Assembly: GCF_023228165.1 (NCBI RefSeq)
Contig: NZ_JALOBS010000011.1
Span: 93,527 to 157,526, forward strand
Reading direction: 5' to 3'
From: Methylomonas sp.
Lineage (GTDB): Bacteria; Pseudomonadota; Gammaproteobacteria; Methylococcales; Methylomonadaceae
DNA length: 64,000 nt
Under the pieces are notes generated by a model. The model was not told where the DNA came from. It did not search any database and saw only the letters and a program-made list of their open reading frames with translations. A program made the translations under genes and the position numbers. Shown piece by piece: positions 26,530-35,994 of the stretch. The number at the start of each line of letters is the position of its first letter. Position 1 is the first letter of the stretch.

Positions 26530-27003
26530 ATGCAAAAGGTAGCGATTTTTGCCGATGTGCAAAATATCTATTACACCTGCCGGCATCGCTATCAAAAACA
26601 TTTCAACTATAGTGCTTTTTGGCAACAAGCCACCGCCGGTCGCCAAGTTGTGGCCGCTTATGCATATGCTATTGAAAGAGGCGATGCCAGGCAACGCGGT
26701 TTTCAGCAAATCCTCAAAGACATCGGTTTTCAGGTCAAGCTCAAGCCTTATATTCAACGCAGCGACGGATCGGCGAAAGGCGATTGGGATGTCGGAATTA
26801 CTTTGGACGTGCTGGAAATGGCCGAGCAGGTCGATACTGTCATTTTACTGTCGGGTGACGGCGATTTTCAGTTGTTGCTGGAAAGAGCCCGAGAGCGTTA
26901 TCGAGTCAGTTCGGAAGTTTACGGCGTAGCCACATTAACCGCGCAAACCTTGATACAGGCAGCCGACCGCTATGTGCCGATAGAAGAAGGATTATTGATT
27001 TGA
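26530..27003 (+). CDS. NYN-domain (LabA/DUF88-like) putative ribonuclease
   Basis: The 157 residues make one PIN-like NYN domain. Its acidic metal-binding residues are visible: FADVQNIYY near the N-terminus, KGDWDVGITLDVLE in the middle, and LLSGDGDFQLLLERARER. Relatives are LabA-like proteins and probable RNA-cleaving enzymes; no substrate is known for this one. It lies six bases after ppnP and is followed by a good terminator, so the two form a short unit. Confidence 0.85.
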   Translation: MQKVAIFADVQNIYYTCRHRYQKHFNYSAFWQQATAGRQVVAAYAYAIERGDARQRGFQQILKDIGFQVKLKPYIQRSDGSAKGDWDVGITLDVLEMAEQVDTVILLSGDGDFQLLLERARERYRVSSEVYGVATLTAQTLIQAADRYVPIEEGLLI

Positions 27004-27040
27004 GGCGCAATCCGGCCAAGACGATTCAAAATCGTCATGA

Positions 27041-27077
27041 AAACCCGCGAGGCTAACGCAGCACTTGCGGGTTTTTT
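27041..27077 (+). terminator. Intrinsic terminator after the NYN gene
   Basis: AAACCCGC (27041-27048) and GCGGGTTT (27067-27074) pair, and the right arm runs into a T tract. The convergent aspartate aminotransferase gene ends at 27089, so it may serve both directions. Confidence 0.7.
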
Positions 27078-27088
27078 GTATAGTCGGG

Positions 27089-28270
27089 TTAAACGGCCTG
27101 TTTTATCCGAGCCAAGGCGTTTTCCAGATTAGCCATGCTGGTGGCAATCGAAATACGGATGTGGCCTGGGCAGCCGAACGCGGAGCCCGGCACCAGCGCC
27201 ACACCGGCTTTTTCGATCAAATATTCCGCAAACTGTACATCGTCGTCTATGCCGTCCAGCTTGTTAAACAGTTTTGCCACATTCGGGAACACGTAAAATG
27301 TGCCGTCGGTGGGCAGGCACTCGATGCCATCGATGCTATTCAGCTCGGCCACCACAAAGTCGTGGCGCTTTTTAAACTCCACCAACATGGTATCGATGCA
27401 GCTTTGATCGCCCGTCAGGGCGGTTTCGGCGGCGACTTGCGAGATGGAGGTGGGGTTGGACGTACTTTGCGATTGAATGATGCTCATGGCTTTGATCAAA
27501 TCCGCGGGCCCCGCGCAATAGCCTATCCGCCAACCGGTCATGGAATAGGCTTTGGAAACGCCGTTTAATACCATGGTGCGCGGGTAAAAATCCGGGCGCG
27601 CGTTCAGGATATTAACGAATTCGCCTTTGTTCCACAGGACGTGTTCGTACATATCATCTGTGGCGATCAATACCTCGGGGAAGTCCTGCAAAACTTCGCC
27701 CAGTGCTTTCAGTTCATCCAGGCTGTAGGCTGCGCCGGTTGGATTAGACGGACTGTTGATCACGAACAAGCGGGTTTTATCGGTAATGGCGGCACGTAAT
27801 TGCGCTGGAGTAATCTTGAAGTTTTGCGATTGGCCGGCTTCCACGATTACCGGCACGCCGTCGGCCAATAACACCATGTCCGGGTAGGAAACCCAGTAAG
27901 GCGCGGGAATGATAACCTCATCGCCGGGGTTCAATAGCGCTTGGGCCAGATTGTAAAAACTTTGTTTGCCGCCGCTGGAGACCAAAATCTGCTTCAGCTC
28001 GTAATCCAGGCCATTGTCGTTTTTAAATTTTTGCGCAATGGCTTTTTTCAAGCTGGGTATGCCGTCAACCGCGGTGTATTTGGTAAAGCCGTTGTTTAGC
28101 GCATTGACTGCTGACGCCTTGATATGGTCCGGCGTATCAAAGTCGGGTTCACCGGCGCCCAAACCAATAATATCCTTGCCGGCGGCACGCATGGCGGCTG
28201 CCCGGGCAGTGATGGCTAAAGTCGGTGATGGCTTGACGGCTTTGACGCGGTTAGACAGTGTGATGCTCAT
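27089..28270 (-). CDS. aspC: Aspartate aminotransferase (class Ib, PLP-dependent)
   Basis: The 393-residue protein is a fold type I aminotransferase. It shows the N-terminal IIGLGAGEPDFDTPDHI, the NSPSNPTGAAY segment with the cofactor-binding Asn, the Asp and Tyr in TDDMYEHV, the PLP lysine in GVSKAYSMTGWRIGY and the carboxylate-binding Arg near HIRISIA. This matches the Ib aspartate (or aspartate/prephenate) aminotransferases of alphaproteobacteria and methylotrophs. It moves amino groups between aspartate and 2-oxoglutarate. The symbol is by function; aatA is used for this subgroup too. Confidence 0.92.
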   Translation of the reverse strand: MSITLSNRVKAVKPSPTLAITARAAAMRAAGKDIIGLGAGEPDFDTPDHIKASAVNALNNGFTKYTAVDGIPSLKKAIAQKFKNDNGLDYELKQILVSSGGKQSFYNLAQALLNPGDEVIIPAPYWVSYPDMVLLADGVPVIVEAGQSQNFKITPAQLRAAITDKTRLFVINSPSNPTGAAYSLDELKALGEVLQDFPEVLIATDDMYEHVLWNKGEFVNILNARPDFYPRTMVLNGVSKAYSMTGWRIGYCAGPADLIKAMSIIQSQSTSNPTSISQVAAETALTGDQSCIDTMLVEFKKRHDFVVAELNSIDGIECLPTDGTFYVFPNVAKLFNKLDGIDDDVQFAEYLIEKAGVALVPGSAFGCPGHIRISIATSMANLENALARIKQAV

Positions 28271-28473
28271 ATTTCCTCAGTCGAGTAAGCTTGAAAATTG
28301 GCAAATATTATACGTGAAAAGCAAAAAAACAACGTATGCCGTAGACAGTTATGCAAGCATTTCTGAGGAAATAGATTGTTTACGCGATTCGGCGCGTTAG
28401 CAAAGCCTATCAAACCGGAACTGCGCATCTGAGCTATTCGGCCGATACCGACGCTGCACGGAAGTTGGCGCGG

Positions 28474-29565
28474 TCAAAGCGATATTTTAGTCGGCGTTTG
28501 AGGGGCGTTCAACCGTTGCAAGGCCCAATCAGCATGCTCGCGCACTAGTTCGCTATCATGCCGCAGCTTGGCTTTTAGCGCGGTTTTGCTGGCTTCGCTC
28601 GGCAAGCCATTGCCCAGTGCCACGGCAATATTTCGCAGCCAACGCTGATGGCCGATACGCCGAATCGCCGAGCCTTCGGTTTTTTGCAAAAACTCGCTTT
28701 CCGACCAAGCGAATAGTTCCAGCAAAGTGCTGTTATCCAAATGGTGCCTCGGTTTGAAATCTGCTTCCGTGCTGAGTTTGGCAAACCGATTCCAAGGACA
28801 GATCAATTGGCAATCGTCACAGCCGTAGATTCGGTTGCCCAATAGCGGGCGATACTGTTCCGGAATGCTACCGTGCAATTCGATGGTCAAATACGATACG
28901 CAGCGGCGTGCGTCGACTTGATAGGGTGCCACAATGGCCTGGGTGGGACAAATGTCCAGACAAGCACGGCATTGGCCGCAATGATTGCTGGCGGCAGAGT
29001 CGTCTGGCAAGGGTAGGTCGGTATAAATTTCACCTAGAAAAAACCAGGATCCGGCTCGGCGGTTAATCAAATTACTGTGTTTGCCTATCCAGCCCAGTCC
29101 GGCTTTTTCGGCGATGGCTTTTTCCAGTACCGGCGCGCTGTCGACAAAGGCCCGGTAGCCGAACCGGCCGATTTCGGCAGCAATTTTATCGGCCAGTTTT
29201 TGCAGACGGTTACGCATCAACTTGTGGTAATCGCGGCCCAGCGCATAGCGTGACACGAAAGCTGCAGCGGGCTTGTCCAGTAAGTCGTGGCTGTGGCCGG
29301 AGTTTTCCGGCAGGTAATCCATGCGGGCGCTAATGATGCTGAGAGTGCCGGGTTGTAATAGGGTTGGGCGGCTGCGTTTCAAGCCGTGCGCGGCCATGTA
29401 TTGCATCTCGCCGTGTCTGTTTTCCGCCAACCACTGCCGCAGATAATCTTCGGCGGCGCTTAAATCGGTATCGCTGATACCGATTTGCTGAAAGCCCATT
29501 TCCGTGCCCCAGGCCTTGATTTGTTGGGCAAGTTGTTGAAAATCCGCTGCTTCGATTGGGTGCAT
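28474..29565 (-). CDS. queG: Epoxyqueuosine reductase QueG
   Basis: I set the start at the ATG at 29565 (MHPIEAADFQQLA), giving 363 residues, the usual QueG length; the open frame continues into the nnr promoter and beyond. Two [4Fe-4S] motifs are visible: CGQCRACLDICP and CDDCQLICPWN. The cobalamin-binding region with PVLEKAIAEKAGLGWIGKH and the C-terminal HEAT-like HDSELVREHADWAL also match. It reduces epoxyqueuosine to queuosine in tRNA anticodons, using cobalamin. It diverges from nnr, as often in proteobacteria. Confidence 0.95.
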   Translation of the reverse strand: MHPIEAADFQQLAQQIKAWGTEMGFQQIGISDTDLSAAEDYLRQWLAENRHGEMQYMAAHGLKRSRPTLLQPGTLSIISARMDYLPENSGHSHDLLDKPAAAFVSRYALGRDYHKLMRNRLQKLADKIAAEIGRFGYRAFVDSAPVLEKAIAEKAGLGWIGKHSNLINRRAGSWFFLGEIYTDLPLPDDSAASNHCGQCRACLDICPTQAIVAPYQVDARRCVSYLTIELHGSIPEQYRPLLGNRIYGCDDCQLICPWNRFAKLSTEADFKPRHHLDNSTLLELFAWSESEFLQKTEGSAIRRIGHQRWLRNIAVALGNGLPSEASKTALKAKLRHDSELVREHADWALQRLNAPQTPTKISL

Positions 29566-29584
29566 GGCTGGCTTGCAATATAAT
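29556..29584 (+). promoter_or_regulatory. Candidate nnr promoter
   Basis: A perfect TATAAT at 29579-29584 lies 34 bases before the nnr ATG. The -35 candidate TTGGGT (29556-29561) is at 17-base spacing but is weak and overlaps the queG start codon. Confidence 0.4.
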
Positions 29585-29617
29585 GATGTCGTCCTGGTCA
29601 TTTTACACAACAACACC

Positions 29618-31078
29618 ATGCAAACATCATCACAAGCGCTATATCGGGTTGCCCAGATTCGCGAGGCGGAACATACCGCCATTCATAATTTGCAGATGCC
29701 GGGCCTACAGTTGATGCGCAGCGCAGGGTTGGCCGCATTTAACGCCTTAAGGCAACGATGGCCCGAGCAGGACTGCGTTTCGGTGTTTTGCGGGGCTGGA
29801 AATAATGCCGGCGATGGTTATGTGCTGGCTACACAGGCCTTGGAGGCCGGTTTTAATGCCGCGGTTTATACGCTGGTTCCCGTCGAGCAACTTAAGGGCG
29901 ACGCCTTTACTGTTTACCGGGATTTTATTCAGGCCGGCGGCCGTGTATCGAGTTTCGATAGCCGGACAAAAATCGCGGGTATTATTGTCGACGCGATATT
30001 GGGCACAGGTCTGAGCCGGCCGGTCAGTGAAGAATATGCGCAGGTGATTTTGCATATCAACCGCTCGGATTGCCCGGTGTTGAGCATCGACGTGCCGTCG
30101 GGTTTACACGCCGACACCGGTTGCGTATTGGGTTATGCGGTTAAAGCCGATCTCACCGTCACCTTTATCGCCATGAAATGCGGACTGTTTACCGGAGAAG
30201 CCCGGGATTATTGCGGCGATATCATTTGTTCGAGTTTAAATGTACCCGATTCGATTTTGGCGCAACTGCCCATTACTGCGTATCTATCAAACAAAACGGC
30301 TTTAAAGCGCCGATCTCGCAGTGCCCATAAAGGCCATTTTGGTCATGTACTGTTAATAGGTGGCAACCGGGGCTTTAGCGGGGCTATCCGTTTGGCCGGC
30401 GAAGCCGCATTATTTAGCGGGGCCGGTTTAGTCAGCATTGCCAGTCGCGCCATGCATGTCGATTTATTGAATATCGGTAGGCCTGAATTAATGTGTCACG
30501 CGGCCGAAACCGCGAGTGATTTACATCTCTTGTTGGAAAGGGCTAGCGTCATTGTTATAGGGCCTGGCTTGGGACAAGATAGTTGGGCGCACGATATGCT
30601 CGATTATGCCCTGGCAAGTCATAAACCCTGCGTGGTCGACGCCGATGCTTTGAATTTATTAGCACTACATCCCGTCCGGAAAGCTAACTGGGTGTTGACC
30701 CCGCATCCCGGTGAAGCGGCACGCCTGTTGGGTTGCAATACCCATGATATTGCTGCCGACCGCTTTGCGGCAGTCAAAAAATTGCAAAATGAATATGCGG
30801 GTGTCTGTGTATTAAAAGGGGCGGGCAGCTTGATTGCGGACCAGAGTGGCTTGTCGGTCAATAGTACCGGCAATCCGGGGATGGCGAGCGGCGGTATGGG
30901 CGATATATTGGCGGGTGTTACCGGGGCGTTGCTGGCACAGGGTCTGCCCTTGATGGACGCGGCAAAACTGGCGGTCTATGTGCATGGCGAGGCTGCCGAT
31001 TGTGTGGCGGCAACCCTGGGCGAGCGCGGCCTATTGGCCAGCGATCTATTGCCGAAAATTAGAGAGCTTTTAAATTAA
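29618..31078 (+). CDS. nnr: Bifunctional NAD(P)H-hydrate epimerase/dehydratase Nnr
   Basis: From the ATG at 29618 (MQTSSQALYRVAQIREAE) the product has 486 residues. The N-terminal half is the YjeF_N epimerase with CGAGNNAGDGYVLA and DAILGTGLSRPV. The C-terminal half is the ribokinase-like ADP-dependent dehydratase with HKGHFGHVLLIGG, LTPHPGEAARLLG and GNPGMASGGMGDILAG. Together they repair hydrated NADH and NADPH. The stop overlaps the tsaE start by one base (TAATG), so it opens the conserved nnr-tsaE-amiC-mutL-miaA operon. Confidence 0.95.
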   Translation: MQTSSQALYRVAQIREAEHTAIHNLQMPGLQLMRSAGLAAFNALRQRWPEQDCVSVFCGAGNNAGDGYVLATQALEAGFNAAVYTLVPVEQLKGDAFTVYRDFIQAGGRVSSFDSRTKIAGIIVDAILGTGLSRPVSEEYAQVILHINRSDCPVLSIDVPSGLHADTGCVLGYAVKADLTVTFIAMKCGLFTGEARDYCGDIICSSLNVPDSILAQLPITAYLSNKTALKRRSRSAHKGHFGHVLLIGGNRGFSGAIRLAGEAALFSGAGLVSIASRAMHVDLLNIGRPELMCHAAETASDLHLLLERASVIVIGPGLGQDSWAHDMLDYALASHKPCVVDADALNLLALHPVRKANWVLTPHPGEAARLLGCNTHDIAADRFAAVKKLQNEYAGVCVLKGAGSLIADQSGLSVNSTGNPGMASGGMGDILAGVTGALLAQGLPLMDAAKLAVYVHGEAADCVAATLGERGLLASDLLPKIRELLN

Positions 31079-31548
31079 TGAAAATCGAATTAACCGATAG
31101 CGACGAAACCGAATTGTTGGGTGCTGCTTTGAGCAAAGTGTTGCCGCCAAAATGCTTGGTGTTTTTATGCGGCGATCTGGGAGCGGGTAAAACCACCTTA
31201 ATGCGGGGGCTTTTATGTGCCATGGGGCACAACGGCGCCGTCAAAAGCCCCACTTACAGCCTGGTGGAAGAATACCGTTTTGCCGACCGTAGTGTATTTC
31301 ATTTCGATTTATACCGGCTCAAAGACCCGGAGGAACTGGAATGGCTGGGTTTCAACGACTACTTGCAGCAGCGGGCACTGGTTTGTGTTGAGTGGCCGCA
31401 GATGGGGGCCGGGTATTTGCCGGCGGCCGATCTGGAAATCAAGCTGGATTACCAAAATAGCGGAAGATCGATAGAAATCAACATACTAGAAGAATCGTTA
31501 AAAAATACCTTAATAATACACTGGAAAAACAACGACATGCTGCTATAA
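31078..31548 (+). CDS. tsaE: tRNA threonylcarbamoyladenosine ATPase TsaE
   Basis: The 156-residue P-loop protein has Walker A in GDLGAGKTTLMRGLL, the conserved SPTYSLVEEY switch and FHFDLYRL. TsaE binds the TsaB-TsaD complex and drives formation of t6A at position 37 of ANN-decoding tRNAs. It overlaps nnr by one base and is followed after 40 bases by amiC, the usual order. Confidence 0.95.
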   Translation: MKIELTDSDETELLGAALSKVLPPKCLVFLCGDLGAGKTTLMRGLLCAMGHNGAVKSPTYSLVEEYRFADRSVFHFDLYRLKDPEELEWLGFNDYLQQRALVCVEWPQMGAGYLPAADLEIKLDYQNSGRSIEINILEESLKNTLIIHWKNNDMLL

Positions 31549-31588
31549 TCTCAGAACGTTTTTAATTTTTTCCTCGGTTGGCCGGCTT

Positions 31589-33070
31589 ATGAAACAGATT
31601 GTTAAATTTTTCTGGGTAATGGGTTTGTCTTTGCAGGTGATGCTGGCCTACGCCGCGCCTGCCGAAATCGAAGGCATCAGTTTCCAACCCGGTGGCGGTG
31701 TTATGTTCGAATTGAACGTCACGCCCCATTATCGATATTTCACTTTAAAAAAACCCAGCCGTCTGGTGGTGGATTTTCAGGATACCGCCGCGTTTCAGAC
31801 CATGTCTCAGCCGCCTGCCGATCATCCGTTAGTGGTTGGCGTGCGTTCCGCGATACGCAATAAAACCGGTCTGCGTGTGGTATTGGAATTAAATGCCGAT
31901 GCCGCCGCCAAAGTAACTGAATTCAATAAAGGGCAGCGCTTACTACTGCAATTTGATTTATCCGCCACATCGGCAACTACTCCGACGGCTACCCAAGCAC
32001 CCAAGAAAGTTGCCAAAGCGACCGAGAGGGCTGCCAGAAAGACCTCTAAATCGACTAAAGCGACTAAAGCGACTAAAGCGACTAAAGCAGCCGTTAGTGC
32101 CAAGGGCAGAGATATTGTGATTGCCATCGATGCCGGGCATGGCGGCAAGGATGTCGGTGCTCAGGGCGGTAGCGGTACCCAAGAAAAAGACGTGGTGTTG
32201 GCCATTGCCAAACGCCTGGAGCGCGCCGTGAACAGACAACCCGGCATGAAAGCCGTGATGATTCGTAATGGCGATTATTTTGTGAAATTACGCGAGCGAG
32301 TCCGGATTGCCAAAGACGCCAAAGCCGATTTGTTTGTCTCTATCCATGCCGACGCCTTTGATGATCCTAGTGCGCATGGGGCTTCCGTCTATACCTTAGC
32401 CAATAAAGGTGCTTCCAGCCAAATTGCTCAATATCTGGCTAATAGCGAAAACGCATCGGATGGTGCGGCGGGTGTTGACGAGCATGACGATATACTTTCT
32501 TCCGTATTGATGGATTTATCCAATAAAGCGGCCAAGGAAGCCAGTCAGCACGTGGGTAGCAAGGTTTTAAGAAGCGTAAAAACGGCAGGTCATTTGCATC
32601 GTTCAAGTGTGCAAAAAGCCGGCTTTGTGGTGTTGAAATCGCCCATTCCTTCCATTCTGGTGGAAACCGCTTTCATATCCAACCCGGAAGAAGAGCGCCG
32701 TCTGAATACTCGGGCTTATCAAGATAAAATGGCGTCCGCGGTGTTTAACGGCATCATGGCGCATTTTAAACAATATGCGCCGGCCAACACCTTGTTTGCA
32801 CAATTGCAAAAATCCGGTAAATCCGCGCTTCGCGTGGCTACCGCCGGAAAAAGATCCAAGCCGGTTGTAAGCAAAACCGCTGCGGCGCCGAAAGCCAATG
32901 TGGTCGCCGCCGACAGCTCTGCGACCCAACATGTGATCAGCCGTGGCGATACCTTGTCCGGGATTGCCCGTCAATACGGCGTATCCATGCGCGAGATTCG
33001 TACGGTCAACGGCATGGATGACGGCACTGTCAAAGTCGGCCAAGTACTGCAAATTCCGCGCAGCAGTTAG
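31589..33070 (+). CDS. amiC: N-acetylmuramoyl-L-alanine amidase with AMIN and LysM domains
   Basis: The 493-residue precursor has a Sec-type signal peptide ending near AYAAPAE. An AMIN domain (about 25-125) follows, then a Lys/Thr-rich linker with a perfect short repeat. The Amidase_3 domain (about 170-400) has zinc ligands in AIDAGHGGKDVGA, SIHADAF and LVETAFISNPEEE. A C-terminal LysM domain reads HVISRGDTLSGIARQYG. It cleaves septal peptidoglycan during daughter-cell separation; AMIN targets the septum. The AmiB/AmiC split is not clear from sequence alone. The domain order is complete. Confidence 0.93.
   Translation: MKQIVKFFWVMGLSLQVMLAYAAPAEIEGISFQPGGGVMFELNVTPHYRYFTLKKPSRLVVDFQDTAAFQTMSQPPADHPLVVGVRSAIRNKTGLRVVLELNADAAAKVTEFNKGQRLLLQFDLSATSATTPTATQAPKKVAKATERAARKTSKSTKATKATKATKAAVSAKGRDIVIAIDAGHGGKDVGAQGGSGTQEKDVVLAIAKRLERAVNRQPGMKAVMIRNGDYFVKLRERVRIAKDAKADLFVSIHADAFDDPSAHGASVYTLANKGASSQIAQYLANSENASDGAAGVDEHDDILSSVLMDLSNKAAKEASQHVGSKVLRSVKTAGHLHRSSVQKAGFVVLKSPIPSILVETAFISNPEEERRLNTRAYQDKMASAVFNGIMAHFKQYAPANTLFAQLQKSGKSALRVATAGKRSKPVVSKTAAAPKANVVAADSSATQHVISRGDTLSGIARQYGVSMREIRTVNGMDDGTVKVGQVLQIPRSS
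32052..32087 (+). repeat. Four tandem 9-bp repeats inside amiC
   Basis: Four exact copies of CGACTAAAG encode the Ala-Thr-Lys repeat in the linker between the AMIN and amidase domains. The unit is a multiple of three, so gain or loss of copies would change linker length without a frameshift. Confidence 0.9.
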
Positions 33071-33153
33071 TTTTATTCCGTTTCGACGCTGAATCAATTC
33101 GGCGCCGGTCATCTTCATCCGCTAAAATATGCGCTTTTTCACGAGCGCAGCCG

Positions 33154-35058
33154 ATGCGGATCCACGCTTTACCTACCCAATTAATCAATCAAATCGCTGC
33201 CGGCGAGGTGGTCGAACGGCCTGCTTCCGTGGTGAAGGAATTGGTTGAGAATTGCTTCGACGCCGGCGCCAACCATCTTTATATCGATATCGAACAAGGC
33301 GGAGTCAAGCAAATCAAGATACGCGACAACGGTTGCGGTATCGAGAAAGAAGACCTGGCATTGGCGTTATCGCGGCATGCCACCAGCAAAATCGCATCTC
33401 TGGACGATCTGGAACGGGTCGTCAGCATGGGCTTCAGAGGCGAAGCGCTACCCAGTATCAGCTCGGTGGCCCGATTGACACTGATTTCCCGCACTGCGGT
33501 TGCGGATTGTGCCTGGCAAGTCAGCGCCGACGGCAGCGAGACAAACTTCGACCCGCAACCCGATCCGCATCCTCCCGGTACTACGGTGGAGGTGCGGGAT
33601 CTGTTTTACAACACCCCGGCTCGTCGCAAGTTTTTGAAAGCCGAAAAGACCGAATTCGGTCACATCGAAAACCTGATTCAAAAGCTGGCACTCAGCCGCT
33701 TTGATGTGGGTTTTTTGTTACAGCATAATCAGCGCGAAGTACTGAATTTAAAACCGGCCGCAACCGAAGCCGATCAGGAAAAACGCATCGCAGCTATCTG
33801 TGGCTCGGCATTTGTCGACAATGCGCTCAAAATCGATTATGCCGCCTCGGGCTTGCATTTGCATGGTTGGGTGGGGTTGCCTACCTTTTCCCGCAGCCAA
33901 CAGGATATGCAGTTTTTCTACGTCAATGGTCGCTTGATCAAGGATAGGCTGGTGGCGCATGCCGTCAAGCAGGCTTATCAGGATGTGTTGTATCACGGTC
34001 GTCATCCGGTGTTCGTGTTGTATCTGCAGCTCGATCCGGCACTGGTCGATGTAAATGCGCATCCCACCAAGTTGGAAGTACGCTTCAGGGAAGGGCGCAT
34101 GGTGCACGACTTTCTGTTTCAGGCTCTGCATCGCAGTCTGGCCGAGCAAAGACCCGGACAGAGACCGGCACATGATATCGCGGTGCAAGTCGCGCCGGAT
34201 ACCGAGCCGCAACCCGCAATCCCGGCGCGGCCCGCTTTGAGTCTACAACAATCCCTGCCCATGACTATGGCCGAAGCGCAACATTCGGCCAATGCCCCCG
34301 CCAATCCGGACTCGAATCGTGCCCTCTCCGATAGGCCGGAGCCCATTAACGGCAATCGCTCGGGCGGTTTTTCCTACCCCGGCCAAACAAAAATGCCGGC
34401 AAGCGTGGTCGATCAAATGCAGGCCTATGCCAAGCTTTATCCGCAATCGGCGGCGACAGCGTCCGATCAGGCCATGCCGCCGCTCGGCTTTGCTGTGGCG
34501 CATATACACAATATTTATATACTGGCGGAAACCAGCAACGGCATCATTTTGGTGGATGCGCATGCGGCGCATGAACGAATAACGTATGAGCGTTTGAAGC
34601 AGCATTATCACGCTCGGGCCATCGTCTCCCAGCCTCTGCTGCTACCGATCAAGATTCAGGTTACCCCCGCCGAAGCCGATCTGGCCGAACAGGAGCATGC
34701 ATTTTTCCATGGCCTGGGATTCGAATTAAACCGTTCCGGACCGGAAACCGTGGTATTGCGAGCTGTTCCGGCTTTGTTGGCCAAAACGGATGTCGATCAG
34801 CTGGTACGGGATATTCTGGCCGACCTAACCACCCACGGCGTTAGCCGAAAAGCCGAACAAAGCATAAACGCCATTTTAGCTACCATGGCCTGCCACAGCT
34901 CGGTACGCGCCAAACGTAAACTTACCCTCGAGGAAATGAACGCTTTATTGCGGGACATGGAACAGACCGAGCGCATCGGTCAATGCAATCACGGCCGGCC
35001 AACCTGGGTGGCGCTGAGCCATCAGGATCTGGATCGTTTTTTCATGCGCGGACAGTAA
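33154..35058 (+). CDS. mutL: DNA mismatch repair protein MutL
   Basis: The 634-residue protein has the GHKL ATPase motifs in order: NQIAAGEVVERPASVVKELV with the catalytic Glu, DNGCGI, HATSKI, GFRGEALPSIS and the DVNAHPTKLEVRF loop. A variable linker (about 340-440) leads to the C-terminal dimerisation domain with VDAHAAHERITYE and the late ACHSSVRAKRKLTLEEM. There is no DQHAX2EX4E endonuclease motif, as in other gammaproteobacterial MutL proteins that work with MutH. It links MutS mismatch recognition to strand incision. The stop directly adjoins miaA. Confidence 0.96.
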   Translation: MRIHALPTQLINQIAAGEVVERPASVVKELVENCFDAGANHLYIDIEQGGVKQIKIRDNGCGIEKEDLALALSRHATSKIASLDDLERVVSMGFRGEALPSISSVARLTLISRTAVADCAWQVSADGSETNFDPQPDPHPPGTTVEVRDLFYNTPARRKFLKAEKTEFGHIENLIQKLALSRFDVGFLLQHNQREVLNLKPAATEADQEKRIAAICGSAFVDNALKIDYAASGLHLHGWVGLPTFSRSQQDMQFFYVNGRLIKDRLVAHAVKQAYQDVLYHGRHPVFVLYLQLDPALVDVNAHPTKLEVRFREGRMVHDFLFQALHRSLAEQRPGQRPAHDIAVQVAPDTEPQPAIPARPALSLQQSLPMTMAEAQHSANAPANPDSNRALSDRPEPINGNRSGGFSYPGQTKMPASVVDQMQAYAKLYPQSAATASDQAMPPLGFAVAHIHNIYILAETSNGIILVDAHAAHERITYERLKQHYHARAIVSQPLLLPIKIQVTPAEADLAEQEHAFFHGLGFELNRSGPETVVLRAVPALLAKTDVDQLVRDILADLTTHGVSRKAEQSINAILATMACHSSVRAKRKLTLEEMNALLRDMEQTERIGQCNHGRPTWVALSHQDLDRFFMRGQ

Positions 35059-35994
35059 ATGACCACCGACAAACCCACCGCCATCTTATTGATGGGGCCG
35101 ACCGCTTCCGGCAAAACCGAATTATCCATAGCCATGGCGGAAGCCTTGAATGCGGAAGTTATCAGTGTCGATTCGGCGCTGGTCTATCAAGGTATGGACA
35201 TCGGTACCGCCAAACCCGGCTTGGAAGAGCGTAGAGGTATTCCGCATCACTTGATCGACATACTCGATCCCAGCGAAGCGTTTTCCACCGGTCAGTTCCG
35301 CAGCCTGGCACTGGAGTGGATGGCGGATATCACCCGGCGCGGCAAGCTGCCGCTATTGGTCGGAGGCACCATGCTGTATTTCAGCGCCTTGACCCAAGGC
35401 TTGGCCAGATTACCTGAGGCCGATGCCGACATCAGGCAGCGTCTGGATCGGGAATTGCTGGAATTGGGCAAGGAAGCCATGCATGCCCGTTTGGCCCGAA
35501 TCGATCCGCAAGCCGCTGCCCGTATTCACATTAACGACCCGCAACGCATCCAGCGTGCGCTGGAGGTGTATGAAATCAGCGGTCGGCCGTTATCGGCGTT
35601 TTTTCAAACCGATCAGCAAAACGAGCAACCGTATCGCTACTTGAAATTGATTATAGCCCCGGCTGAACGGCAGACGCTGCACGCCAAAATCGCCGAGCGC
35701 TTCAAGTTGATGTTGGCCCGGGGGTTTGTGGAGGAAGTCCAAGCCTTGCGCGCGCGCGGCGATCTGAATGATGGCATGCCGTCCATTCGCTGCGTCGGCT
35801 ACCGGCAAGCCTGGTCTTACTTGAATGGCGAATACGACTTGGAAACCCTGCAGGAAAAAGCCATCATCGCCACCCGGCAGTTGGCCAAACGGCAATTTAC
35901 CTGGCTGCGCAAGGAACAAAACGCCCGGCATTTGCTCAGCGAAGCCCCGGATTTACTCGAAACCGCCTTGCGTTATTATAAGCAGCATGGATAA
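35059..35994 (+). CDS. miaA: tRNA dimethylallyltransferase MiaA
   Basis: The 311 residues include the P-loop GPTASGKTELS, the substrate region VDSALVYQGMDIGTAKP, and LVGGTMLYFSAL. The late RQLAKRQFTWLR motif binds the tRNA. MiaA transfers a dimethylallyl group to A37 of tRNAs that read UNN codons. The ATG directly follows the mutL stop, as in the E. coli cluster, and the 3' end overlaps fau by 8 bases. No hfq follows here, unlike in enterics. Confidence 0.96.
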   Translation: MTTDKPTAILLMGPTASGKTELSIAMAEALNAEVISVDSALVYQGMDIGTAKPGLEERRGIPHHLIDILDPSEAFSTGQFRSLALEWMADITRRGKLPLLVGGTMLYFSALTQGLARLPEADADIRQRLDRELLELGKEAMHARLARIDPQAAARIHINDPQRIQRALEVYEISGRPLSAFFQTDQQNEQPYRYLKLIIAPAERQTLHAKIAERFKLMLARGFVEEVQALRARGDLNDGMPSIRCVGYRQAWSYLNGEYDLETLQEKAIIATRQLAKRQFTWLRKEQNARHLLSEAPDLLETALRYYKQHG

